Source of the DNA: Piper betle
Lineage: Eukaryota; Streptophyta; Magnoliopsida; Piperales; Piperaceae
NCBI GenBank assembly: GCA_033002965.1
Contig: JAURVB010014573.1
Span: 1 to 64,000 of the forward strand
Length of the DNA stretch: 64,000 bases
Direction: 5' to 3'
Made by a program: the position numbers and the translations under genes. Below are positions 10,001 to 23,136 of this stretch, piece by piece. The notes below the pieces were generated by a model. It did no database searches and was not told the DNA's origin. It saw only the letters and a program-made list of their open reading frames with translations. The stretch's first letter is position 1. Every line of letters begins with the position of its first letter.

Positions 10001-13000
10001 GTTAAAAGATGTCGGTCTTCACAAGATTCTGCGGATGTCAGACATACGAACAAGTGCATCATCCATTTTTCAATATCCTCATTTTATTATTGCCTCTTGG
10101 GTATCTTTTTCTTTCTTCTATGCTCATTTTTTTCTTTTTTGAAACAAGAACTGGGCACTTTGATTGGCACATGGACACTAGACTACATGGGGTGGACCTC
10201 ACTGCTGCAAATGATAGGAAAAGGATAAATTGTTGGGTACAAATTGTTATAAATAATGCTACATGGTTTATGCATTGGAATGTACTGATTTGATTGGTAG
10301 ATACGGATATGCATACTTTGCAAATTATTAGATAAGTCATCATAAGGTGACCTGCAAAATATCAATTTGATCATGATCTTATGTTGAACTAAATGGCTTT
10401 GATTCACAATGGCTCTATTTCATATATAAAATATCTAATGAAAAAGTACTAACTTTTCTTGAGTTTTGGATGTGAAAGCCCTCGATAGGCTCAATTTGTT
10501 GGTAAATGTTGTGCATTGAACAACGAAATTAGACCAGCGTAATGTGTGACCAAATTTATTAATCAAAATAAGTGTGACGATGATAAATGTATATATCATT
10601 GGTATGTCAAACCACAATATTTATTTTTCATATTTTTATCTATTGGGATAAAAAATATGCTTTTTTAAAAAAATCAATACATAAAAAGTAGGATCAATTT
10701 GATATATTATATTAAAAATGTGCCTTATATACATAAGCTATACCTCATATATAACTGAGTTACGTGAGCTAATTACATCTTCTATTCTGCATAACTTAAT
10801 GGATCCCAATACTTAGAATTCACCTAGATAAATGCAAAAAATAAATATTTAAAATACTTATAGATATTCAAATCATTCTAATAATTTTAACATGTTTATA
10901 TTAATTATCCATATAATGTTCTTTTTATAAAAAATCTAAAAAATGTTATATTTAAAAAAGATAAAAATTTATCAACATCTTATTTATGCACTATATTTTT
11001 TGTACATATAAACTTAATTATATAGGACCCACTAAAAATTCCAAATTAAAGGTGTAGGTATCTCATATAATTAAGCTATCTAAGCCATAAGGTGTAGCTC
11101 ACTGAATAGTATCATTTAAAGTTCATGGGGACTAGTCGGTATGATCATAGTTTCTCCAAGGAGCTCTCCACGTGAAAAAATTTTCATGCTAATTTTTTTT
11201 TTAAGTACGAAAATTAAGATATTTCTTTTACGAATATGGCTATTGGTGCACCAATAGATGGGACTCAAAACTATGCAAAACAAACTTCTTCCTAGCAAGT
11301 GCTGCTGGGACACAAGTGTAGAAGTGGACATTTAGGATGTCAACCTGACCATTATCACATCCAACGCAAATGTTAACCACTTTGTTTTTTTCCTGTGATG
11401 TTCTGTCAATTCAAATGCCCAATATGAGGTGGTACCCAACAAAGATTGGGACAAGGGTTGGGGAAGAAAAATGAAAATATATCGTAGAATGCTCCAGTTT
11501 TCAAAGTTTTCAAGAAAGATTTACAAAGTCCCCTCGTAGCCATAATCATAATATCAATTATTATCAATAACTTGGAAAATAAAAACTATTATTAATAAAG
11601 AAAAAGGAGTCAAACGACTCACACTCGATGGGAAGTAAAAATTTAACCAAATAAAATATTGCAATTTTATTTTAAAAAAAACAATTAGAGTATATTTTAA
11701 AAATCGAGTCCATTTTTAAAATTTTAGTTTATTATAATTTATCCCTCATTATTTAATTATAGTCTATCCTACTTTAGGATACGCCATAGCTAGATATAAA
11801 AGCACTGCATCTTGTCTAGTATATGTAATATATCACTCGTAGACATATGTGAGACTCAACGGTTTTTTTCTTCCAAGCGACACTCCACGCTTGTGAAGTG
11901 GAGTTCCAGGCTTTCAACAACAATTCCTCTTAATTAGTGCATGATATACAGTAGAAGATCACTGGGAAAGAAAAAAGTTGGAGTTAAATCTTTCTAAAGA
12001 GGAACAAAGAACCGGCATGGATGCTTTCTTCTGATCATGAATCATAATGCCAATATCAAGAACAGCAGCTCCCATCTAAAGCCTTTTCTCGATGGATAAT
12101 GTTCTATTGGAATAAAGATACAAGAGACTTCCGATACCATGTATATACCAACTTCGTCCAAATGTATACTAAAATTATAATCACACCAAATACAAATCTA
12201 CCTAATTCATGCAACATGGAAAAGAGGTCACCTTTCATGGTTGGATGTGAGAACTTGCAAGCAAGTTAGCAATCTTCCCAGCTGCTGCCCAGTACTGTTG
12301 AGATCTCTCCACTGTCCAAAGGTAGCAAGGCTACAAAATTTGAGATGATTAATGGAAGGGAAGGAAGAGTGTGTCTTGGAGAGGTCAATTACAAGGAGAG
12401 ATATTGGCTTTAGCATGCAAGTTGCACCATGGGAAATGTGGAAAGCGTTTCTCAACAACTACACAAAAAATGTGACGCTTCTTCCTCTCATTTGCGTCTG
12501 GGTTTCAACCTGTATGAATGGTTTCTATTTAGGAAAAAGTTATGTGGTGGATTTATCGGTGTCAAGTGCTGATCAGCAAATCACACAATGCTCCCACCAA
12601 CTAAAATGGCCACGTACTGATTGTATTATACATGAGTAGTCTTTGAAACAGTCAACTAAAAACTTGAGATTCAGTTGAGTGCCAAACTGCAAATTTTGTT
12701 GTTCACTATGTTTTAAACGAAAGAGTTGTATTATTTGTAATTCGATCGAAACTGTATTGTTTGGTTACTGTTCATGCAAGCATTAATTTATAAGTTTAAG
12801 GTGGGAAGATGTCTATTTTATTCTTTCAATTTTAATTTGTAGCTAGTGACAAACATTAAGAGTTTCCGCTGCAGTAATGATCATCTGACAACATTTTCCA
12901 CTGCATTTTTTTGCCTCTTGATGGATGATGATACATTTATTTTTAACTGAGTATACAATTATCTGCCAAAATCCACTTTATCATGTGGAAACAAATTGAA

Positions 13001-14139
13001 CGACATATTTATAGATTTCATAGTTAGATGACCGATCAGTGCAAGATTCTAACAAGCCTTAGCCCGCCCTTTGAAGTACCTCACTACAAAAATGCCACTT
13101 AAAATTTAAAATTGTTAGAAAAAATATTGTCATTTAAGTTTTCTTTAAATTTCTTTTATATGGGAGACAAATTTTGTCTTCATTAATACTTCAATTTCTT
13201 GTAATGGGCCTACTTATTATGGAAGTGCACCTTGGGCCTCTTAATTCAAAATCACTGATTACTTTGAGAAGGTTTGTCCTCCCCGTATGTATTGATAGTG
13301 TATATTGATCTTTACACGTGATTCCCTTCGATATAAAATATATATTCTAATACTCCTCACAAGTAACCTGTAGATCAATATTTGTTAAATTTAATAATCT
13401 AGAACATGGAAATGCGTCTTGTAGCGGAAGTCGATCGAATTGAAACTCAGTAGTCATCTCATAGATTGAAGTACAATCACAATAGCAAAAAGAACCTTCA
13501 ATTCATAACCTAAATTCTCAACCCTACTTCATCGTCATTGGTTCGAGTTCCTAGGCAGTCCCATTTTATGTCCAATTTATAAATATCAAGTATTACGAGT
13601 CCTACATAACTTGTCACTCAGTACTTTTTTCAATTAATAAGATTAGAGCTAAGAACTAAGCTAGTAAATCTTGTACTTATCTTAATTAATAAGATAATGC
13701 CAAGATTTCTTATTTGGAGTGGGGCTCACCCCTTCTGGGTATACCCCTAATGAATCTGCCAACAAATATGATTAAACTAAATTTGTTTATATATTCATAT
13801 AAAATATTGATGCAAAGTTTAATTTGAGCTTAAATTAAGTGAGCATGATGAGCTTGTGTCCGCTCAAATTAACAATTTAAAACTCGATTTTAATTAATAA
13901 AAAATACAATTTCACAATTAATTTTTAAGAAAATTAATAACTAAAATAATAATCGAAAATTTTTAAAATGGTTTATATAAAAATATAAAGTCTTAATTTA
14001 AGATTATTTTAGTTTATGAGATTATTAGATTATTAGTATATAAAATAATAGATGTATCAGCTAGATAGTGTATATTTAGAGATAATTAATTGTCACTAAG
14101 TTAAGTAATCTAATTGTCAGAAATATGTAATTTATGGTA
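10001..14139. other. AT-rich intergenic DNA, no gene recognised
   Basis: Several frames of 60-95 codons exist (for example around 12228-12640) but none shows a known motif or splice-consistent exon chain. CACTACAAAAATG at about 13083 resembles a CACTA-type terminus, but no partner end was found. Confidence 0.5.
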
Positions 14140-16165
14140 TTAACAGTGTCATCCATAACATTTATCACATTTATAAAATTCCATTGATGATATCTATATA
14201 TTTGCTAAATATTTGCTTGTGGCTTATGTCTTTAATCACATGTACAAAATATTATGCATATTTTTTGTGCAAGTTTAAAAAATTATAACAGGTAAATTCA
14301 CTAAGGACATTTTAATTACATGTTATTTGTCATCAATGGCATCATATGGGGGACCAGCAGCATCTCTTTAGACCAAAGAGTCGGCCACAATTAGACTTTA
14401 TGTCCATAAATCTCTAAACCTCTTTATTGTATTACATAACATACAAACTTCACAAATAATTACTATATATTTTTGTGGTGCAAGTTTGAAATATTGCAAT
14501 AGGTAAATTCACCCATGACAATTTTAATCACATGTTACTTGTCATTAATGGCACAATATGCGCTACAGTGACGTCACTTTAGATAAATGGGCTGACTACT
14601 ATTAGGTTCTATGGCCATAAATAAGCAACTTGCTTATACATATTACACAACATATGACCTTGATAAATAATTACTACATAGTTTTTGTGCGTAATGACAT
14701 TTTAATCATCTGTTACTTGTCATCGATGACAAAATGTGGCCCATCGGTGACATCTCTGCAAAAAAAATTGTTAGTCACAAATAATTACTAAATACTATTG
14801 TTATGCAAGTTTGAAAAATTATAATATGTAAATTCACCAATGAAATTTTAATTACACTCTACTTGTCAGAAATGACACAATGTGCGCTATCACTAACACC
14901 TGTTTAGATAAAAATAATGGCTACATATTTTTGTTGCACAAGTTTGAAAAATTGCAACATGTAAATTCACCAATGACATTTTAATTAGACGTTACTTGTC
15001 ATCATTACACAATATGCACTACTAGTGACATCTATTTAGACAAATGGGCCAACTATGATTAAGTTCTATGGCTGTGAATAAACAACCTGCTTATTAGTTG
15101 ATAGATTTATCTTTTCATTAGATCAAGTATTATGATACTTAGATCTTATTCGTGAAATTGAGAAATGATCTATAGAAATCTCTATGGATTTTCCCAATTT
15201 CATTTTGTGTTTTGGGTATAATAAAATACTAGAGTATATAACATAGATAGTTATATTTATATATAACAACATATATTTCTTATTTATATATGACTATCAC
15301 TAAAACTACTAGAGTATCCTACCTTATATAACATTACTTTTCTTTATTAGATTATTTTTTGTTTGTTATTATCTCCTTTTTTCAAAGTTCTATTTTCTTC
15401 GGATAAATCGAAAACCCTAGAATATACCTTTTTACGGGAGGAACAAAAAAGATATTTCAAAAATTTTTCTATTGATTCCTATGAATTTGATCGAAAAAAT
15501 TCTTGAATGAGGTTTTCAACTCCAAGGATGTATTGAAAAAGAAATATTTATGGTTTCTACCTCCTATTTTTTAAGAAGAGATAAATCTTTTTATGAAAGG
15601 ATCAGAAAAAAATCAGTTTGGATCCCTTGCGGCAATGATTTGAAAGATCCAAACCATTTGTTTAGATAAAAAGGTTGGCCACAGTTAGGTTCTATGACTG
15701 TGAATCAGCAAACCTAGTTATATGTATTAAATAGCATACAACCTACACAAATAATTACTAAATAATTTTTATGTTCAAGTTTTAAAAACGGTAACAGGTA
15801 AATTCAGCAATGACATTTTAATTACTTAGTACTTGTTATCAAAGACACAATGTGGCCCATAATTGATATCTCTTTAGACAAAAGTGTTAGTTACAATTAG
15901 GATTAGGCTCTATGGCCATAAATTAGCAAACTTGTTCATTGTGTTTCATAACATACAAATTTGATAAATAATTGCTACATATTTTTGTTGTACATGTTTG
16001 AAAAATTATAATTTGTAAATTCATTAGTGACATTTTAACGACATAATATTTGTTAACAATGACATAATATGACTCATCAGTGACATCTCTTCAAACAAAA
16101 TAGTAAGCCACAAATAGGCTCCATGGCCATGGATCAGCAAACCTAAGAACATTATGAACTAGAAC
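14140..16165. repeat. Degenerate tandem array, unit about 130-220 bp
   Basis: The phrase GTAAATTCACCAATGACATT or close variants recurs at about 14291, 14501, 14690, 14828, 14960, 15797 and 16015. Each is followed by TTTTAAT, TACTTGTCAT and ACAATATG-like words; the longer copies also carry GGTTCTATGGCCATAAAT and ATAATTACTACATA. Full spacing is about 210-220 bp; copies of 130-140 bp lack the middle block. The unit phase breaks at about 15093 and resumes at about 15660, so a foreign segment interrupts the array. I see no coding potential in the unit. Confidence 0.75.
15380..15656 (+). pseudogene. ycf2: Plastid ycf2-derived fragment (nuclear plastid DNA)
   Basis: In shifting frames the plus strand encodes stretches matching the plastid Ycf2 protein: FSIDSYEFDRKNS, NEVFNSKDVLKKKYLWFLPP, then FYERIRKKSVWIPCGNDLKD. 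The shifts (after DRKNS and again near the FLPPIF phrase, with stops) show it is not functional. It sits inside the segment (about 15093-15660) that splits the tandem array. The left half of that segment is AT-rich and I cannot assign it to plastid DNA. Ycf2 is a large plastid-encoded protein essential in many plants; transfers of plastid DNA to the nucleus are common. Alternative origin is unlikely given three matching blocks in order. Confidence 0.72.
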
Positions 16166-16439
16166 TAATGATCTCTAATCATTCATTACACTTTTGTAGA
16201 ATTTATACAGAGTTCACCGGAAGAGGGAGAAATTCCCGACTATTTTGGATAATACAGACAACAAAAACAACTATTAAATCTACACCATTCATTACATTTT
16301 ATTGCATCTAATCCTAGCCATCAATCTTTACAACACTTGATCTAATCCAGATCAATCATTCTCAATACTTGATTTAATCCACACCATCCATTGTGAGATG
16401 CACTTTTGAACCATTTATTACTTCAAACTCATTATGTCA

Positions 16440-17335
16440 ATAAAACCTACTTATTGTGTTCCGGGTGAATGCACGATTTTGGTGTCTCTGGTCAAGGAGG
16501 ATGTTGTTATGCTTGATGTTGTCCTGTACGATTGGGGGATCGCAGTCGCAGTGGAAGAAGAGGAGGGCCCGACCAACGCCCAGAGCCACCTAGAACTGCC
16601 GGCTCGAAGGCATGAGTTTCGGACAGTAGCGGTCGAGGAGCGCATCCTGGAGGCTACGGTTGGGCATGAGCTCGTAGAGGAGGAGCAGGTAGCGGCGGTG
16701 GTCGAAGGAGAAGCCAAGCAACGAGACGATGCGGTCACAAGAGGGGTGATGGCGGAAAGGGCGAGCTTGTTCATGAGGTTGATAGCGACGAGCTGACGGC
16801 GATGAGTTGCCCGAAGCCCAAGAGCTGGCCGCGGTAGATGGAGCCAAAGCCTCCCTGGCCGAGCTTGTTGGCAGGGTAGAAGCGGTCGATGGTTCGGCGG
16901 AGTTGGGAGTAGGAGAAGCGGCAGGTTCCGGGCGTTATGTAAGGCAAGCCATTCCGCAGTGGGTGGTCATGAATAAGTATCCTGCATTAACATCCTTATG
17001 GTCTTGTAGTAAGCAAAAGATAAAAGTGCATGATGAAATCGTAAATCTTAAACAAATAAATGTATCCCATATATAAGTCTTCGAACATAATTAAATTTGA
17101 AGAATGGCGGATTAGTGTAAGTTTAAGATGTATATGAATGACAGTCATTGCAGTGTTAATAACAACTGATTATAAGTTAGAGAAACGTACAACTAATTGA
17201 AATTGGTTACCTATTATAACCCTCACCCTTTTCTTAGATCGTCGAATGAACATGATTAAGATGGCGAGAATCAAGCAAAATGTAGTAACTGCAGCACCGG
17301 TGCAAAGTCCCACAATGAGCTTTCTTTGATTCCTC
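16440..17335 (-). pseudogene. Receptor-like kinase pseudogene, At4g25390-like
   Basis: Reading the minus strand from about 17335: a membrane helix (LIVGLCTGAAVTTFCLILAI) followed by the basic stop-transfer RRSKKR, then a likely intron, then FSYSQLRRTIDRFYPANKL, the glycine loop GQGGFGSIYRG, and after a frameshift HPSCDRIVSLLGFSFDHRRY, LLYELMPNRSLQDALLDRYC, then a stop, then ALGVGRALLFFHCDCDPPIV and DNIKHNNILLD. The order and words fit the plant receptor-like kinases of the At4g25390 type. The VAIK lysine is lost where the frame shifts, the catalytic HGDIKPSN-type motif has become QDNIKHNN, and everything after it is missing. GC-rich sequence here contrasts with AT-rich flanks, as expected for an old exon. 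Confidence 0.75.
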
Positions 17336-17339
17336 TTAC

Positions 17340-18943
17340 AGATAAAACCATTACATTCAAGTGATCTCCAACTATATATTTTATCAAAAGAAAAGTAGAA
17401 TACAGCTTGCAGCAGGCTTACACAAATTTATATCAACTGCTTGGCAAAAATTAGAGGGTAGAATAATAAATTTTCATTGCTAAATATTGCTCCTTCAATT
17501 CAGGCGAGTCACCCGAGTTGACTCGGTTGAGTAGAGCAGCTGAGTTGGGTTGGGCTGGACTTGGTCAGCTAGGCCGGGTAGCTGGATGCAGACACAGCTT
17601 GGGCAACCCAGTGGACGTGAACAGAGCTGATGTGATTGTGGCAAACCGGGTTGGGCAGACACAACATGGCAAGCAGACGTGTACGTAGGTAAATAGGCCC
17701 GACGGGGCAGGTGGTGTCTACCACCTGTAAACTTCAAAGGCGGTGCGGTGAAGGCTGTTGCCGGTCATGATCGACAGAGGGGAGGATGGGGAGTGTGATG
17801 GTGTTGACAACCGATGAAGTCCGACCGCTAGTTGGTAGGAAAATGGACGAATGGGGCTGATCTCAAAATATCGGCCTCGACGAGAGGGAGCTATCTTGGT
17901 GGTTGGCCTCACTGGAGGTGACTCACCGCAGGAAAATACCTCAAAAGTGGTGGTGCCGGTGATAGCCTAATGACAAAAATACTCCACCGGCGGCAAATGC
18001 AGTTGTGCCAATGTCGGTGGTGGATCCTGGTCGGTAGTCGGCCACAAAACGATCACAAACGGATCAGTCTAGTGGCCGAAGGAGGGCCGAAAACTCGCTT
18101 GCGGCGAGCCAAAGTGGCGGTGGTGGTCTGGTACAAATATCTGATATGGTGGAAGATAAAAGCTGAGTTTTTATTTAAATTTTCCTAACGGTCCAAATCT
18201 TGCCACATGGCAAGATCTAAATAGTCGGCCACTCATGGGCCTAGTGGGCAGAAAGTTCATATTGAGACCGTTCAAAGTCAAAACTGACTCGAGGCCTAAA
18301 AACGATTGTATAAGCGGAAATAGAGGTAAAAAGGCTAAATGTGCCTCGAAACGCTGAACTCAATCAGATGAAAATATGTGACTCAAATTAAGCTAGGCCC
18401 AATAGGGGCAATCTGATAGTCTAAAATCCCTATGCTGCATACAAAAGAGATACCTTGAAAAACCGAAATAGATACTAAATGTTGCTATGACCTAGATCTA
18501 TTACCCTTGGCTAACACACATAAAAATCTATATATCTCATGTATATAATGATAACTTATGTTCTATTATAGGATAACCGAAACTATTATCTACATTTCGG
18601 GCATACTCAGCCTTAATAACATGTTCATACGTCTATATGAGCCTTATACTCATGGTGTGAAAATTGGTTTAGCTCGAACCCATTCGAGCTGACTCGAGAT
18701 TGGCCCGAACCAGGAAAACTACAAGCTGGGTAAAACCCTAACCTCGGTAATGCTTGATTCTACTTCTTGGAGCCTAATAGCATTCATTGGTATCATGATA
18801 GCCTCTTAGGATCAATGTTTGGTTATCACTGCAACTACAACACATGTTAGTAAGTGTAAGTTATTTCCACCGCTAGAATAGCACCAGCTACCATGGCTGA
18901 GTATACTTAGGAACAACATACAAACCGTAGGTATCTAGGCAGT
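17340..18943. other. Unassigned repeat-like DNA
   Basis: Moderately GC-rich at 17495-18170, with phrases such as CCCGAGTTGACTCGG, GCCTAGTGGGCAG and GACTCGAGGCCTAAAAACG that resemble untranslated parts of gypsy elements. No coding domain is seen. It ends at the CCATG target duplication of the solo LTR at 18949. Confidence 0.4.
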
Positions 18944-19017
18944 CCATGTGTAAAACCCGTGACTCGAGTCAAAGTTTTACAATAACAAACCAGTCGGTTC
19001 AGCCGTCAGTTTGAGTC

Positions 19018-19938
19018 CATAGTTGAAAAATCGGCCCGATGGAAAACCGAGTTAAAAAGAGGCTGAATCAGAGGAGCTAAAAATCGGACCGAGAATCAGC
19101 CATTCTCTGCCCAAGTCGACGAATCAGCCGAGTCCAACAGGGGGGAGCGAAGGTAGCGACGGCTGCAAAGGGGCGGCGACACCGGGCCGGGGGAGACACA
19201 GGGGCTGGGGAGGCCACGGGGTAGGGAGGAGATCTGGCGACGGGGATCGGGGCAGGGGTGGGGGAGGAGCTGGTGGGTGGAGGGGTGGTTGGAAGATCTG
19301 ATGCCTGGGCCAGGGATGGGGGAGGAGGGTGGTGGGGTGGGGTGGGAGATCTCGTCCCCAGGGTGGGGGAGGCAAGGCGGGGGCTAGGGTTGGGTGAGGC
19401 AAGGCTAGAGCCGGGGTGGGGGGTGGGAGATCTGGCGCTAGGGTGGGGGGAGGCGAGGGGTCGAGTAGGGTCAGCGAGGGCTCAGCGCCGTGGGGAGCAG
19501 CCAAGGTGCCAGGCGGCGAGGGGCTGGGCGGGGGGAGGAGTTTTGCCGGCGAGGGTGGCCGGGCGAGCAATGCGGGACGGGGGAGTGGGCTGCTCGGGGG
19601 GTAGTTCACGCAATTATCAAAAATAATTACAGGTGCATTCTTATAATTAAAAGTTGACTCAACTCCGACTCGAGTCAAAATAATAGCTAACTCTAAATAA
19701 TTCAAAAAATCCAAAAAATATGAAAAAATATCATAAAATATAATACACTTCGTAATATAAAAATAATATGTTCTATAACTAATAACTCACCGATTTTGAC
19801 TAAGTTAAAATTTTTGTATAAGATCGATTTGGATTGATTCAACTGAACCAATTCCTGACTGATTTAGACTGATTCGATCTGATTCAATGACTCCCTCGGA
19901 AACCAATTCAGATCCTGATTCCGATTTTTGCAACTATG
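19018..19938. mobile_element. Non-autonomous hAT-like element nested in the solo LTR
   Basis: TTTGAGTC occurs directly on both sides (19010-19017 and 19939-19946): an 8-bp duplication as made by hAT transposases. The left end reads CATAGTTGAAAAATCGG; the right end, reversed, reads CATAGTTGCAAAAATCGG, so the terminal inverted repeats match over about 17 bp with one gap. The 921-bp interior is strongly G-rich on the plus strand between 19130 and 19600 and has no transposase frame. It contains GACTCGAGTC near 19670 and repeated GATTCGATCTGATTC-like words near the right end. A related right end (GATTTTTGCAACCATGG) occurs near 27090. Confidence 0.85.
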
Positions 19939-22375
19939 TTTGAGTCAACTCAGCTTCATGACCCGCGTGCTAAGTCGAGGCCAGTCATGCGTTATGAGCA
20001 ATGAGGGTCAAGCGTACCCGAGTATATGATGATGATGTTAGAAAGATGATGAGGAATTAGTTATCAGAGTATATGACAGTATGCCGTTAGTTTTTTTATG
20101 TGTTTGATATTAGAATTATTTTTGGTTCAATAACATATTAAGACATGTTATAGAGCAGTTTAGGTGAATTATTAGTTATAGAATATATCATTTTGATGTT
20201 ATAGTGTGCATTATAATTTATGAGATTTTTCCTATTTTTTGGATTTTTTTAGAATTTATTACGAATTAGTTATTATTTCTGTTTTGAATCAGAGTCGAGC
20301 CAACTTTTATTTACTAGATTGCCACCCAACCTTCATCACGACCATTTTCATCCCCCTAAACCCCGAGGCCACCCTGTCCTCACCGTAAACGTTTCCTCCG
20401 GCTGCCGCACCACCGCCAACCTATGTGGCCAACCACCGCCGGGCCGTCATCGAGCTTTTCCCCCACTCACCGGTCGTTGTCCAACCTCCACGACGTCTCG
20501 ACTCCACACCCAAGTGATGAGCGTCCTAAAATTGATTCGTTGTCATCCGCGCCGCTCCACCGCCACCACCGTATAGTCAACACCTTCCCCCTTCGACCCT
20601 TGACCTCCAACTGAGGCTAGCCAAAAGCCAATCGACACCGCCGACCATCATCACCGTCACTATCACCCTCACCACCACCACCATTGGGTCGCCCTTGCCA
20701 AGCCGAAGCTGACCCATTGCCCTGATTACCTCATTGAAAAAGTTATTCAAAAATGGCCAAAAATAGTCGAAAATCGCCGGAAAACCAGATTCGCAAAAAT
20801 TTGTTGGATCTTCAACCGAATTCATCTAAACGAACCCGATCAAACTTCTGACGCTGTCGGGTGCCAAATTCAAGCCTCGACCCGTACGACAAACCCTAGC
20901 CATCGTTGATTGCCAACAACACGATGTATAATTAACTCCAACTTAATTACTTAAAAGTAATAATTATCAACACAACATGTTATGATTTGATTGATTGATA
21001 TGATAAATATTTTTATTGCAAATAAAAATGAATTATGTGATTTGAATTGTAATAAAAAGAATGCTAAAGAATTAATTAAGTAAATTAAGCATGTATTGAA
21101 TGCAATATAGCCTAGAAAAATCTGATATGGATTGACATGTGATTTGATATGATGTGTGCATTGATGTGTGTGTTCTATAGGAAGTGTGAATGCATCATAG
21201 CGAGCGTTAGCTTTTAGTTTTGATGTGTAGGTGCAGAGGAGGAGCTCACTGCTTAGGCGCGTAGAACACGATTGGAGCTTTTATCAGGTCCGTTTATGAC
21301 TTGTTTATGGTTTGATTCTTCTACTCTATCATGTTTTGTTTTCAATAGGTAAGCAGACATGTCGAGTGGTGGATTTATTGTATCCCATTCCACACGGGTC
21401 ATTTAGTCGCACCAAATTTTTGGATTAATAACCCTCGAAGATAAGATCCCTTAAGCTTGTTTTTAAAAACTCAGATCTAGATCACGATGCCTTCGGGCCT
21501 ATTAATTACAAATTCTACCCAGACCTATGTACATGTATTTTCTCGAGTTTTCAGTAAAATGTGAGACAAAGGAAAACAGACAACTACACGGGAGCGTGTT
21601 AGTCAAAGCAGGCTATGGATTGGTGATCGTATATTCCATTCCCGATAGATCCTGACAACTCCACCTTTGAGTTCCTCAAACCTGGAGAAGTATAGAGGTT
21701 TACGAGTACTGCAATGCAGCGCATGTCCAAACTTGTAGTTTCAAAGGGTATTGAAGGCGCATGCTTACGAGTACTCGAAGTGATACAGAGGATGTAGAGG
21801 GCTGAAAGAACAAAAATTAATTTTCTCGTGCAAGGGATACTTTTAAAGTTGTCAAAGAATGAGATGACGATAGAATGAGACACTATTGAGTCGAGGCCGA
21901 CGACTTCTAATTAGTGCCCTTATAAGAGATTCTATAAGGAAAAATAAGAATGTTTTCATTTAAGAGGAGAGTCAGCTCTGCTGTGTTAGCTTGTTATTAG
22001 TTATTTCTAGATTCGTAACACTTGCTACTGACAATTTTTTATTATCTACGTAGGTGAGAATCTTGAAGACTGAGCACTGTTGGGATTGTGAAGGAGTAGC
22101 GATATACGATGCACACATGTACTTGCCGAATGAAATTGATGATGTTGAATGATGACTTGCTGTGAATGACGCTATTTAATGTTATTTCTTTGATCTGATA
22201 AAATATTTAGCATGTGATTGAAAATTATGAATAAAAATAAATAGATTGAACAATGGAGTCTAGACTTGGTTCAAAAGATCAGAAGTGATGATAATTGAAA
22301 TGTAGATAGAAAATGCTAGGTTTTTTGCTGTGTTTTCTATTTTTATTGTTATATATATATATATATATATATATA

Positions 22376-23136
22376 GGGCAGCGCTACAGTGCGTTGCCCT
22401 ATTTTGGCAGCGCATTGGTGCTACCTCGCGTGGGCTGTCGGATCTCGATCCGACGGCCCACAATCAAACCACCCACCCACCCCCTCTGGACCCGTTTTCC
22501 GGCCCGCCAGACCCGCCCAACCCGCCCGACCAGCCCGATCTGCCCGCCCGCCGCCCTGCCCGCCGCCCGCCCGCCCGACGCCGCCCGACGCCCTGCCCAA
22601 CGCCGCCCGCCGCCCTGCCCAACGCCCGCCGCCCGCTGCCATGCGACCGACCCCCCTGCCGTGGCTCCCCCAAACAGCACCACCGGCCGACAGCGCCGCC
22701 CGCCCGCCGCCATGCGACCGACCCTCCCCGCCGCGGCTTCCTAGCAAGCGCCGCCGGCGGCCCTACTCCCAGCCCCCCACCGCGACCCGACCAACCTACC
22801 GCCCCGCCGCGGCCCGCCCGCCGCCGCCATGGCCCCACGAAGCCGCCTTCCCCTCCGCCGCGGCGGAGGGGCAGGCGGCTTGGGAGGCCACTGCGGGCGG
22901 GCGGGCCACGGTGGGGCGGTAGTTGGTCGGGTCGCGGTGGGGGCTGGAGCAGGGCCGCGGGCGGCGCTTGCCAGGGAAGCCGCGGCGGGGAGGGTCGGTC
23001 GCAGGGCGGCGGGCGGGCGGAGGCGGCGGGGTCGGATCGGGTTAAACGGGTCGGGTGGGTGGAGCTCTGGTTTGAGGCCCGTGGGCCGTGCGCTGACAGT
23101 GCGCTGCAAAAAGACTGCAGCGCACTGTAGCATTTT

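Noticed and set aside
12228..12639. Overlapping 76- and 95-codon frames
   Set aside because: No conserved motif, no splice context, and similar lengths occur by chance in this AT content.
13530..13570. GGTTCGAGTTCC resembling a tRNA B-box
   Set aside because: The consensus is off by one base, and no A-box or cloverleaf fits the 70-90 bp upstream.
22330..23130. 266-codon Pro/Arg-rich frame that looks like an extensin
   Set aside because: It spans a transposon end to end, including TA repeats, and lacks any SPPPP motif or signal peptide.
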